Shown piece by piece: positions 16,154 through 23,164 of a stretch of DNA of 23,543 bases. Within the stretch, counting starts at the first letter, position 1. Every line of letters starts with the position of its first letter. The notes beneath the pieces were generated by a model. That model was not told where the DNA came from and searched no databases. It saw nothing but the letters and a program-made list of their open reading frames with translations. This DNA comes from CAYFHQ01 sp964342805 (GTDB lineage Bacteria > Bacillota > Clostridia > Peptostreptococcales > Acidaminobacteraceae). The stretch lies in NCBI GenBank assembly GCA_964342805.1, contig CAYFHQ010000058.1, forward strand, positions 1-23,543, given 5' to 3'. Both the position numbers and the translations under genes were made by a program.

Positions 16154-16201
16154 TTTGAACACCTCCGCGTTATTTTGCTTTTTTTACGCTAATAGAGTAA
16201 A

Positions 16202-16217
16202 GCAAGGGGCGTGCCAA
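16202..16217 (-). promoter_or_regulatory. Sigma-54 promoter of the ornithine degradation cluster
   Basis: The minus strand reads TTGGCACGCCCCTTGCTTT: the -24 GG and -12 GC elements in near-perfect consensus (TGGCAC-N5-TTGC). Transcription should start near 16191, giving a short leader before ord at 16153. An activator gene of the matching class lies 1.8 kb upstream. Confidence 0.92.
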
Positions 16218-16437
16218 CTTTTTATACTTTCAGCTTTTTTATTTGAAGTATTTTGTGTAGCTTGTGGTCCTAGCCCGTCTACTAGTAATGAATAACCATT
16301 ATGTCTTATACCCGCTAGTTGCAAGGCTTTCAGGATATTCGTCTTCTTATTTCAATATGCCTTGCTAAAAAGAAATATGCACAAACCTTGCATAGACTTG
16401 CACAGGGCCGGAATACGATTTCCTAGACATAAAAGAA

Positions 16438-16480
16438 AGTGCAAAATATTTTTCATCAATCACGAAAAATATTTTGCACT
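16438..16480. repeat. Perfect 17-bp inverted repeat, candidate enhancer site or galM terminator
   Basis: AGTGCAAAATATTTTTC and its exact complement flank a 9-nt spacer. The centre is about 250 bp upstream of the ord -12 element, a normal enhancer distance, and each arm begins with the TGCAAAAT word shared with other sites. Alternatively, on the minus strand the hairpin is followed by TTCTTTT and could end the galM transcript. Both roles are possible together. Confidence 0.6.
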
Positions 16481-16577
16481 CACATTTTCCCATTTTCGAC
16501 CTTTTTCTCACAAATCCTGACGAAAGTTCAGAAATACCCCTTCATTTGCTGGTCGCTCATCAAGAAATCTGATAAGA

Positions 16578-16595
16578 CCGCAAATTATTTTGCAG
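16578..16595. promoter_or_regulatory. Candidate activator site, TGCAAA...TTTGC pseudo-palindrome
   Basis: The minus strand reads CTGCAAAATAATTTGCGG, about 385 bp upstream of the ord -12. It closely resembles the site at 19449 before the activator gene. Confidence 0.45.
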
Positions 16596-16650
16596 AACAA
16601 TCAACATACATTGTATGTATATCAATACACAGCTTATACATGACCTACTT

Positions 16651-17688
16651 TTACCGCTTTACCTCGAACCGTAAAGTCGTCAGACGATGGTAAGGTGCTT
16701 CTGGTGTTACGGGCGTAAAGTCAAAGTGTGGGTGGTTGACCGCATTGGGTGGGTCTTGGACTTCCAAACAGATCCCATGGTGGGCTTCCACAGGGATGGA
16801 TGTGTTCATCCCCTTAAGTCCATCTACCCCATTCATGGTATAGACCACAACCGCCGGTTGGTTTGTTGACATAATTATATTACGTCCACTTTTACTTTCA
16901 TATAAGGAGACTTCTCCTTCATCATCCAAAAGGAAGGGGTGGTCCAGTCCACCACACAGGGCAATTTGTGGCTCGTCACTGGTCAAGACTTCATCCAGTC
17001 TCTTCCCATAACGAAAATCCATTGCCGTCCCCTCAACGGGCGCCCATGGCCCGTTTGGCAGGGTGTCTCCATTGACTTGGCCATACTTACTGGCTGGTAG
17101 CACCAGTCGGTGGTCTGCAACAGTCCGCTTGCCGTCACCTGAAAGATTAAAGTAAGCATGGTTGGTCATGTTGATTAAGGCGGGCTTATCGGTGGTTGCC
17201 TCATATTCGATCACCAGTTCATTGTCCCTTAAGACATAGTGCACCTTAACCATGAGGTTTCCAGGAAAGCCACCTACCCCGTCTGCGTGGAAGGCCATGA
17301 GCGTTAGGCGGTCTTCCTCTTCTTTTTCCTCAGTGGTTGGTTGCCAGACATAGGAATGAAAGCCCTGTGAACCCCCATGGAGGTTGTGGCTCTTAAAGTT
17401 TTGCTCTAACACATAGTGGTGGCCGTCTATTTCAAAGGCACCACCGGAAATTCTACCGCTCATGGGACCCACGGTGGTTCCGAAAAAGGGTTGGTTGTCA
17501 GCGTAGTCCTCCGCTTGGGCGTATCCAATCAGGATATTTTCCACCTTCCCCATGCGGTCTGGGCAGTAAATCCCCGTTAGGGTTGCCCCCAGGTTTAAGA
17601 CTGTCACCCGTAGTGACCCTCTTTCCAATGTATACTCCTCGACCATCCGGCCGTCCTTTAAACTAAATGCATGTTGGTGCTGAATCAT
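16651..17688 (-). CDS. galM: Aldose 1-epimerase
   Basis: This 345-residue protein interconverts the alpha and beta anomers of hexoses. The family's catalytic pair is present: His177 in NMTNHAYFNLSG and Glu309 in HHGICLEVQDPPNAVNH. H101 in HNLHGG is also conserved, and the length is typical. GGGAGG lies before the ATG, and the gene begins 20 nt after the 90-residue protein gene, so it is probably in one operon with the sigma-54 activator. No sugar genes are nearby, which makes the placement unusual. Confidence 0.93.
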   Translation of the reverse strand: MIQHQHAFSLKDGRMVEEYTLERGSLRVTVLNLGATLTGIYCPDRMGKVENILIGYAQAEDYADNQPFFGTTVGPMSGRISGGAFEIDGHHYVLEQNFKSHNLHGGSQGFHSYVWQPTTEEKEEEDRLTLMAFHADGVGGFPGNLMVKVHYVLRDNELVIEYEATTDKPALINMTNHAYFNLSGDGKRTVADHRLVLPASKYGQVNGDTLPNGPWAPVEGTAMDFRYGKRLDEVLTSDEPQIALCGGLDHPFLLDDEGEVSLYESKSGRNIIMSTNQPAVVVYTMNGVDGLKGMNTSIPVEAHHGICLEVQDPPNAVNHPHFDFTPVTPEAPYHRLTTLRFEVKR

Positions 17689-17708
17689 GCCTGCCTCCCA
17701 ACTCTTCT

Positions 17709-17978
17709 CTATATTGCAGTTACCCCTGGTTGTTGTAACTCGTCAAACACGTCTTCCACATTCATTCCATCAATAGAGACCACTTGAAGGTCAGTGGACT
17801 GAAACCAAAAGATCCGACCCGTCCGGTCACACACAGCCATGTTAAAGTGCTCCCCTGAGTCATCAGCTGGAAAAAGGTCCCCGGTCACTGACGCCCTTGA
17901 ACTCTTCCATGAACCGTACCCTGAACCAACAAGTACATACTGGACCCCTGTTACACGATTTCGAACAACTACCTTCAT
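17709..17978 (-). CDS. Unrecognised 89-90-residue protein downstream of the activator gene
   Basis: I do not recognise this protein. It is soluble, with an N-terminal half that looks beta-rich (VVVRNRVTGVQYVLVGSGYG), FNMAVCDRTGRIFWFQSTDL in the middle and an acidic helix near the end (NVEDVFDELQQ). There is no signal peptide or membrane helix. Two adjacent ATG codons could start it; the second (17978) has the better 5-nt spacing from GGGGG. It lies 9-12 nt after the activator stop and 20 nt before galM, so co-transcription and perhaps a regulatory link are likely. Confidence 0.7.
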   Translation of the reverse strand: MKVVVRNRVTGVQYVLVGSGYGSWKSSRASVTGDLFPADDSGEHFNMAVCDRTGRIFWFQSTDLQVVSIDGMNVEDVFDELQQPGVTAI

Positions 17979-17990
17979 CATATCCCCCTA

Positions 17991-19394
17991 TTAGATAAGA
18001 TTATATTTTTTCAGCTTATACTGCAGATTCTGCCGAGATATCTGCAGGCGTTTGGCCGTTTTGGACACATTGCCCTCACACCATTTAAAATGTGCTTCTA
18101 TAATACGTCGTTCTAGACTATCCAAGTGATCATTGAGGTCGTCGATGGCCAAGACATCCACACCCTCCGTCTTTTTCGGCCGTTCCATCAAAAGCTCCCT
18201 CACATGGTCAGGGATATGCTCCCAGGTGATCACATGCTCGTCGGTCACCATATTCATGGCACTCTCCAAGAAGTTCTGCAATTCCCGTACGTTACCTGGC
18301 CAAGAATAGAGGGCAAACACGTCCTGTATTTCCTGCGAAAGCATCCAGATATCACGCCCGAGTTTCCCATTGTAGAGGCGAATAAAGTGATCGATCAAGA
18401 GCGGAATATCCCCTTCTCGCTTCTGCAAGGGCGGAACGACCAAGGAAATAACATTCAAGCGGTAGTACAGGTCCTTACGAAAGGCATTTTCCTCTATCAG
18501 TTTTAATGGTGATTCGTTGGACGCTGCAATTATCCGCACGTCTATCATAACGTCCTTTTGGCCGCCCAATCGACGGACATAACCTTCTTGAAGGACCCGG
18601 AGTAATTTTGCTTGGAGGGGCATACTCATGGAGTTGATCTCGTCCAGGAAGAGGGTCCCCCCGTGGGCCTGTTCAAACAAGCCTGGCCGATCCTGGGCTC
18701 CTGTAAAACTCCCCTTGGTTGTACCAAAAAGAATAGACTCCAGTAGTGACTCCGGCAGGGCTGCGCAGTTCTGGGCAATAAAGGGTTGGCCCATCCGGTC
18801 AGAGGCCGAGTGGACACTTTGGGCAAATAGTTCCTTACCCGTCCCGGTTTCCCCAACGATCAAAACACTGGAACTGGTCTGAGCTGCCCGGTTGGCAATC
18901 TTTAAGGCCTTTAAAAAGGGCTCAGACCGGCCGACCATGTCTTCAAAACGGTACTGGTTACCCACTAGCTTCTTTTGCTTTTTGGGTTCCAGGAGTTTCT
19001 GCCGCAGTTCCATGATCTCGTCTGACATTTGCGAAACTTCCGTTAAGTTTTGTGCAACCTCGACGGCCCCAATTAAATCCTCCCCGCTAAATATCGGATA
19101 GGTCGTATTAGTGGTCCGGATCATCCGTCCTTCCAGATTCAAATAGGACTGCATGGTATTGACAATGGGTTTACCATGCTCCAGGGCCATGAGCAAGGTG
19201 GAGTTTTCCTTAGTCCAGTTGGGAAAGACGTCTAACAAGTGCTTTCCTATAACCTGGTCAGGCATGAGCCCCTCAATAATCCCCATTGCGTCATTATAAA
19301 TCAGGGTAATCCCCTCTGAGTCCACCACATGGATACCCTCAGTTACTTCGTCTAGTATATGTTCAATGGCTTTTAGCATTAATGTATTGGTCAT
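17991..19394 (-). CDS. Sigma-54-dependent transcriptional activator, RocR-like (PAS, AAA+, Fis HTH)
   Basis: A 467-residue enhancer-binding protein. An N-terminal PAS domain (about 8-120; IHVVDSEGITLIYND) is the likely sensor. The AAA+ domain has Walker A GETGTGKE (181-188), the sigma-54 contact loop GSFTGA (228-233, Ser instead of the usual Ala), Walker B GGTLFLDE (245-252) and SWPGNVREL (364-372). A Fis-type helix-turn-helix ends the protein (441-464). It resembles RocR, the Bacillus arginine/ornithine catabolism activator. Its position next to a sigma-54 promoter in front of the ornithine cluster makes it the probable ornithine-responsive activator. GGAGG is 6 nt before the ATG. Ligand identity is inference. 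Confidence 0.92.
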   Translation of the reverse strand: MTNTLMLKAIEHILDEVTEGIHVVDSEGITLIYNDAMGIIEGLMPDQVIGKHLLDVFPNWTKENSTLLMALEHGKPIVNTMQSYLNLEGRMIRTTNTTYPIFSGEDLIGAVEVAQNLTEVSQMSDEIMELRQKLLEPKKQKKLVGNQYRFEDMVGRSEPFLKALKIANRAAQTSSSVLIVGETGTGKELFAQSVHSASDRMGQPFIAQNCAALPESLLESILFGTTKGSFTGAQDRPGLFEQAHGGTLFLDEINSMSMPLQAKLLRVLQEGYVRRLGGQKDVMIDVRIIAASNESPLKLIEENAFRKDLYYRLNVISLVVPPLQKREGDIPLLIDHFIRLYNGKLGRDIWMLSQEIQDVFALYSWPGNVRELQNFLESAMNMVTDEHVITWEHIPDHVRELLMERPKKTEGVDVLAIDDLNDHLDSLERRIIEAHFKWCEGNVSKTAKRLQISRQNLQYKLKKYNLI

Positions 19395-19448
19395 CTTGAG
19401 CCTCCAACTATAGTATATTCCACCTCAAGATGTAAAGTCCTGCCCATA

Positions 19449-19464
19449 TGCAAAATTTATTGCA
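19449..19464. promoter_or_regulatory. Palindromic site upstream of the activator gene
   Basis: TGCAAAATTTATTGCA has matching TGCAA/TTGCA ends, lies 55 bp before the activator ATG, and is similar to sites upstream of ord. It suggests autoregulation. A weak promoter (TTTACA, 15 nt, TACTAT on the minus strand) lies between site and gene. Confidence 0.45.
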
Positions 19465-19501
19465 GTTCATAGTCGTGGTCTTAAACCTTGTAAAAATCCA
19501 C

Positions 19502-19543
19502 AAAAAGAAGACATGGGCTTGACCGAAGTCGCCACATGTCTTC
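19502..19543 (-). terminator. Intrinsic terminator after glyA
   Basis: On the minus strand GAAGACATG / CATGTCTTC encloses an inner GAC-TTCG-GTC helix and is followed by TTTTT. It isolates glyA from the activator operon. Confidence 0.93.
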
Positions 19544-19598
19544 CCATGTCTATCATTTTGAACTTATACGCATTGCCTCTCCGTCTTCATCAAATTGC

Positions 19599-20831
19599 TT
19601 AGTCATATAGGGGGAATTCGTCGCAAAGGGCCTTGACCCGCTGCTTGAGGTTTTCAATGCTATCTTTTTCTTCCAAAGTATCAGCAATAATAAATGCAAT
19701 TTCACGCATTTGAGCAGGCTTCATTTCACGAGTAGTAACAGCAGCTGTACCAATACGAATGCCAGACGTCACAAAAGGACTTTCCGTTTCAAATGGAACC
19801 GTATTCTTGTTGACTGTAATGTCGACCTCGCCTAGCATAGCTTCTGCTTTTTTACCTGTAAGGCCCTTGTTTCGGAGGTCCACCAGGAACAAGTGATTAT
19901 CCGTTCCTCCGGAAACCAGTTTGAAGCCACGCTCTCCAAGACCAGCAGCCATGGCCTGGCAGTTTTCAACCACCTTGTGCTGGTAGTCTTTGAACTGGTC
20001 AGTCAGAGCCTCTTGGAAGGAAACCGCCTTGGCAGCAATCACGTGCATAAGGGGACCACCCTGGATACCTGGGAAAATCGCCTTGTCGATCTTCTTGGCA
20101 TATTCCTTTTTGCAAAGGATAATACCACCACGAGGCCCACGAAGGGTCTTGTGAGTCGTCGATGTAACAACATCTGCGTAGTCACATGGATTTTCATGGA
20201 GGTCAGCAGCTACGAGCCCAGCAATATGGGCCATGTCTACCATGAAAAGTGCGCCAACTTCGTCACATATTTCTCGAAGACGCTTGAAGTCAATCTTTCT
20301 TGGGTAGGCCGATGCGCCCGCTACCAACATTTTAGGCTTAGACTCAAGGGCAATCTCACGCACCTTGTCATAGTCAATCGTTTCTGTTTCCTTGGACACG
20401 CCATAAGGTACGAAGTTGAAATATACCCCTGACATGTTGACCGGAGAACCATGGGTCAAGTGGCCCCCATGACTCAGGTCCATACCCATTACCGTGTCGC
20501 CTGGCTGAAGCAAGGCAAAATAAACTGCAATGTTTGCATTGGCCCCAGAGTGAGGTTGTACATTGGCGTGGTCTGCTCCAAAAAGCTTCTTTAGTCGTTC
20601 AATTGCCAAGTTTTCAACCACATCCACATACTCACAACCACCATAATACCGCTTACCCGGGTACCCCTCAGCATACTTATTGGTCAGTACGCTACCCATT
20701 GCGTCCATAACAGCAAGAGAAACATTATTCTCTGAAGCAATCAGCTCTATGCCTTCTTTTTGGCGTTTTTCTTCTTTTTCAATTGCTTCGAATACTTCTG
20801 GATCGCATTTTTGTAAATCCTTACAGATCAT
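19599..20831 (-). CDS. glyA: Serine hydroxymethyltransferase
   Basis: A 410-residue fold-type I PLP enzyme that interconverts serine and glycine with tetrahydrofolate. The PLP Lys is K228 in VVTSTTHKTLRGPRGG. Also seen are IASENNVS near the N-terminus, YAEGYPGKRYYGG and DMAHIAGLVAA. Length is normal. GAGGAGG lies 6 nt before the ATG. It is followed by a terminator and preceded by its own likely promoter; in a glycine/ornithine fermenter it also feeds amino-acid catabolism. Confidence 0.97.
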   Translation of the reverse strand: MICKDLQKCDPEVFEAIEKEEKRQKEGIELIASENNVSLAVMDAMGSVLTNKYAEGYPGKRYYGGCEYVDVVENLAIERLKKLFGADHANVQPHSGANANIAVYFALLQPGDTVMGMDLSHGGHLTHGSPVNMSGVYFNFVPYGVSKETETIDYDKVREIALESKPKMLVAGASAYPRKIDFKRLREICDEVGALFMVDMAHIAGLVAADLHENPCDYADVVTSTTHKTLRGPRGGIILCKKEYAKKIDKAIFPGIQGGPLMHVIAAKAVSFQEALTDQFKDYQHKVVENCQAMAAGLGERGFKLVSGGTDNHLFLVDLRNKGLTGKKAEAMLGEVDITVNKNTVPFETESPFVTSGIRIGTAAVTTREMKPAQMREIAFIIADTLEEKDSIENLKQRVKALCDEFPLYD

Positions 20832-20872
20832 GATGTACCTCCTCAGAATGATTTTTCCGAATTTTCGGACAA

Positions 20873-20901
20873 ATATTATTTTGAAAACAGGCTGAGTGTA
20901 A
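20873..20901 (-). promoter_or_regulatory. Possible glyA promoter overlapping the upstream hairpin
   Basis: On the minus strand TTACAC (20896-20901), 17 nt, then TAATAT (20873-20878), 42 nt before the ATG. A CCGAA/TTCGG inverted repeat (20857-20868) lies between the promoter and the ribosome site. Confidence 0.45.
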
Positions 20902-20913
20902 GCAGCCTGTTTT
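20884..20913 (-). terminator. Hairpin after the RseC-family gene, probable terminator
   Basis: On the minus strand AAAACAGGCTG / CAGCCTGTTTT is a perfect 11-bp stem with an 8-nt loop. The T residues are inside the stem end, not in a long tail, so termination may be partial. Confidence 0.6.
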
Positions 20914-20918
20914 AACCA

Positions 20919-21368
20919 CTAGGAATCTGAAGTCTCGCTACAAGATTGCACTATTTTTGTAATATTGGATAGGTATTCTTTACTTTCACTGAACTTGGAC
21001 TCGTTTTTCTTGATGACCAGGAAGGTGGTCACCATGGCAGCGATACCTACGACTGCCCCGGCAGCGTCCTTATACGCACCAAAACCCAAAAGATTTGCCA
21101 AAACCGTTGCGACCCCGACACCGATAAAAAGCCCGATCAGCGGTACCATATACATGATAAAAGCTGCCTTTAGGACATTCGGTGCTGCCATTTCAATTTC
21201 TACAATATCTCCAACCTCAGCCTGAGGATGATTAATCGCTTCCGTGGTGATGTGTTTGTTCTCATCGCCCAACTGGCAAGCGCCACAATCGCCTCATGCC
21301 GTGTGTTTTAGTAGTCGAACCAAGGCGCGGTCATTCGCCTTGGACAGGACAATGCCAGATCTATTCAT
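20919..21368 (-). CDS. RseC/SoxR-reducing-system family membrane protein with in-frame UGA (probable selenocysteine, Sec25)
   Basis: Reading through one TGA (21294-21296) gives 149 residues. The N-terminus is MNRSGIVLSKANDRALVRLL, then KHTA-UGA-GDCGACQLGDENK, a short beta region (AEVGDIVEIEMA), two membrane helices (about 66-93 and 101-119) and a charged tail. RseC homologues carry a Cys cluster of the type ACGxCxxC here, and the UGA stands where its first Cys belongs. Without readthrough only a 117-codon ORF remains, starting at a TTG and lacking the cluster. The ATG overlaps the end of aspS by 8 nt, suggesting translational coupling; the ribosome site is weak. RseC proteins support membrane electron-transfer complexes that reduce SoxR or act near Rnf. 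A nonsense mutation or sequencing error is the alternative. Confidence 0.75.
21265..21279 (-). promoter_or_regulatory. Candidate bacterial SECIS stem-loop for the UGA at 21294-21296
   Basis: On the minus strand TTGCC-AGTTG-GGCGA forms a 5-bp stem (one G-T pair) with a 5-nt loop whose second base is G. The loop begins 19 nt after the UGA. From memory, bacterial SECIS elements need a short stem, a small loop with G in its first two bases, and about 16-37 nt to the UGA; all are met. The overlapping TGGC-GCTT-GCCA hairpin is a competitor. Confidence 0.5.
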
Positions 21369-23148
21369 CTTCTTTCACCACCACTTGGATGTTTAGTTCC
21401 TCAAGTGCTGCGTCACTGGCGATTGTTGGAGCGTCCGTCATGAGACACTTAGCATCCTGAGTCTTAGGGAATGCAATTACTTCACGGATGTTTTCAACAC
21501 CTGCCAGAAGCATTACAAAACGGTCTAGGCCAAAGGCAATACCACCGTGTGGCGGTGTACCATACTTGAAGGCATTAATAAGGAAACCAAACTGGTCCAT
21601 GGCCTCTTCTTCCGTAAAACCAAGGGCCTTGAACATCCGGCTCTGAAGCTCAGAGTCGTGGATTCGAATGGAACCCCCACCCAGTTCTACACCGTTCATT
21701 ACAAGGTCGTAGGCCTTTGCTCTTGCATTGGCTGGGTCCGTTTCTAGGGTTTCCAAGTCCTCGTCCATTGGAGACGTGAATGGGTGGTGCTTGGCATAGT
21801 AACGGCCATCTTCCTCATCATATTCAAACACGGGGAATTCAGTTACCCACAGCAAGTTTACCTTTGTTTCATCAATTTTTCCGAATTGTTTTGCAACTTC
21901 TATACGAAGGGCGCCAAGAGAGTCGTAAACAACAGAAGCCTTGTCCGCTACAAAGAATAGAATGTCTCCAGCCTTGGCGTCCATAGCCTTTAGGATGCCT
22001 GCAATATCTTCCTCAGACATAAACTTGGCAATTGGTGAGTCCACGCCTTCAGCAGTGATCTTCATCCATGCCAGACCCTTAGCACCGTAAGTCTTTACAA
22101 ACTTCTCAAGGTTCTTCAACTTCTTCTTGCTAATGTCCTCAGCTAGTCCATCACAGTTAATGGCTTTTACATCTTTACCAGCTGCTACTGTGTCCGCAAA
22201 CACACCAAAGCCACAAGTTTTCACAACTTCGTTCAGGTTCACCAATTCAAAACCAAAACGTGTGTCTGGCTTGTCAGAGCCGAACCGCTCCATGGCTTCC
22301 TTGTAAGGCATTCTTGGCAGTGGCAGTTGAATATCCATGTCCACAGCTTCTTTAAAAACACGCTGAGCCAGACGTTCATTGGTGCCGATTACATCTTCTT
22401 CTTCTACAAAGGACATTTCAATGTCGATTTGTGTAAACTCTGGCTGACGGTCAGCACGGAGGTCTTCGTCACGGAAGCACTTTACAATCTGATAGTACTT
22501 GTCGAAACCAGACACCATAAGAAGCTGCTTGAAAATCTGCGGTGACTGTGGCAGGGCATAGAACTTGCCCTTGTTTACTCGGCTAGGCACCAGGTAGTCA
22601 CGGGCGCCTTCTGGAGTCGGCTTGTTAAGTACCGGCGTTTCCAGATCGATAAAGCCTTCTTCATCCAGGAAGTCACGGATAATCTTAGACACCTTGCTTC
22701 TAAACCGTAGACGCTTTTGCATCTTTGGCTTACGCAGGTCCAAGTAACGGTATTTAAGACGAAGCTGCTCACCAGCGTTGTCGTCATCATTGATATGGAT
22801 CGGTGGTACATCAGACTCAGACAGGACCTTAAAATCTCTAACAAAGATCTCAACCTGGCCAGTTGGAATGTCATTATTAACACTTTCACGCTTACGCACT
22901 TCACCAGTAACCGCAAGAATAAACTCACTTCGAATGGCCTGGGCTTTTTCAAAAGACTCACCACATAGGTCCGGATCGAAAACAACCTGGGCAATGCCTT
23001 CACGGTCCCGTAGGTCTGTGAAAATCAAGGCCCCTAGGTTACGTCTCTTTTGCACCCAACCCATGAGGGTAACGGTTTGTCCAATATGTTCTTCTCGTAA
23101 TACGCCACAATAATGTGTCCGCTTTAGTCCGCTTAATTGCTCTGCCAT
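21361..23148 (-). CDS. aspS: Aspartyl-tRNA synthetase, bacterial type
   Basis: A 595-residue class II synthetase. The N-terminal OB-fold anticodon domain (about 1-105; TLMGWVQKRRNLGALIFTDL) is followed by the catalytic core with motif 2 (FRDEDLRADRQPEFTQID), the bacterial GAD insertion, and motif 3 (GGIAFGLDRFVMLLAG). The ATG at 23148 is chosen because GGGGAG is 8 nt before it; the GTG at 23157 overlaps that ribosome site. It follows hisS by 16 nt, the usual Firmicute order, and its last codons overlap the start of the RseC-family gene. Whether it also charges tRNA-Asn cannot be told. Confidence 0.97.
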   Translation of the reverse strand: MAEQLSGLKRTHYCGVLREEHIGQTVTLMGWVQKRRNLGALIFTDLRDREGIAQVVFDPDLCGESFEKAQAIRSEFILAVTGEVRKRESVNNDIPTGQVEIFVRDFKVLSESDVPPIHINDDDNAGEQLRLKYRYLDLRKPKMQKRLRFRSKVSKIIRDFLDEEGFIDLETPVLNKPTPEGARDYLVPSRVNKGKFYALPQSPQIFKQLLMVSGFDKYYQIVKCFRDEDLRADRQPEFTQIDIEMSFVEEEDVIGTNERLAQRVFKEAVDMDIQLPLPRMPYKEAMERFGSDKPDTRFGFELVNLNEVVKTCGFGVFADTVAAGKDVKAINCDGLAEDISKKKLKNLEKFVKTYGAKGLAWMKITAEGVDSPIAKFMSEEDIAGILKAMDAKAGDILFFVADKASVVYDSLGALRIEVAKQFGKIDETKVNLLWVTEFPVFEYDEEDGRYYAKHHPFTSPMDEDLETLETDPANARAKAYDLVMNGVELGGGSIRIHDSELQSRMFKALGFTEEEAMDQFGFLINAFKYGTPPHGGIAFGLDRFVMLLAGVENIREVIAFPKTQDAKCLMTDAPTIASDAALEELNIQVVVKEDE

Positions 23149-23164
23149 TTTATACACTCCCCAT

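Larger units (their letters stand above)
16218..16650. promoter_or_regulatory. Long AT-rich intergenic region between galM and the ord promoter
   Basis: No gene is visible in this stretch. It holds the sites listed separately at 16438 and 16580, a GCAAGGC/GCCTTGC inverted repeat (16321-16365), several TTGCA words near 16380-16410 and ACATAC/GTATGT near 16605. An AT-rich, bendable spacer with distant enhancer sites is what a sigma-54 promoter needs. Confidence 0.6.

Noticed and set aside
16439..16693. 84-codon plus-strand ORF across the ord-galM intergenic region
   Set aside because: It crosses the inverted repeat and the galM 3' end, has no ribosome site and a composition typical of AT-rich non-coding DNA.
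20919..21272. Annotating the RseC-family gene as a 117-residue protein from the TTG codon
   Set aside because: No Shine-Dalgarno before the TTG, and the upstream frame continues as clear family sequence beyond the TGA to an ATG.
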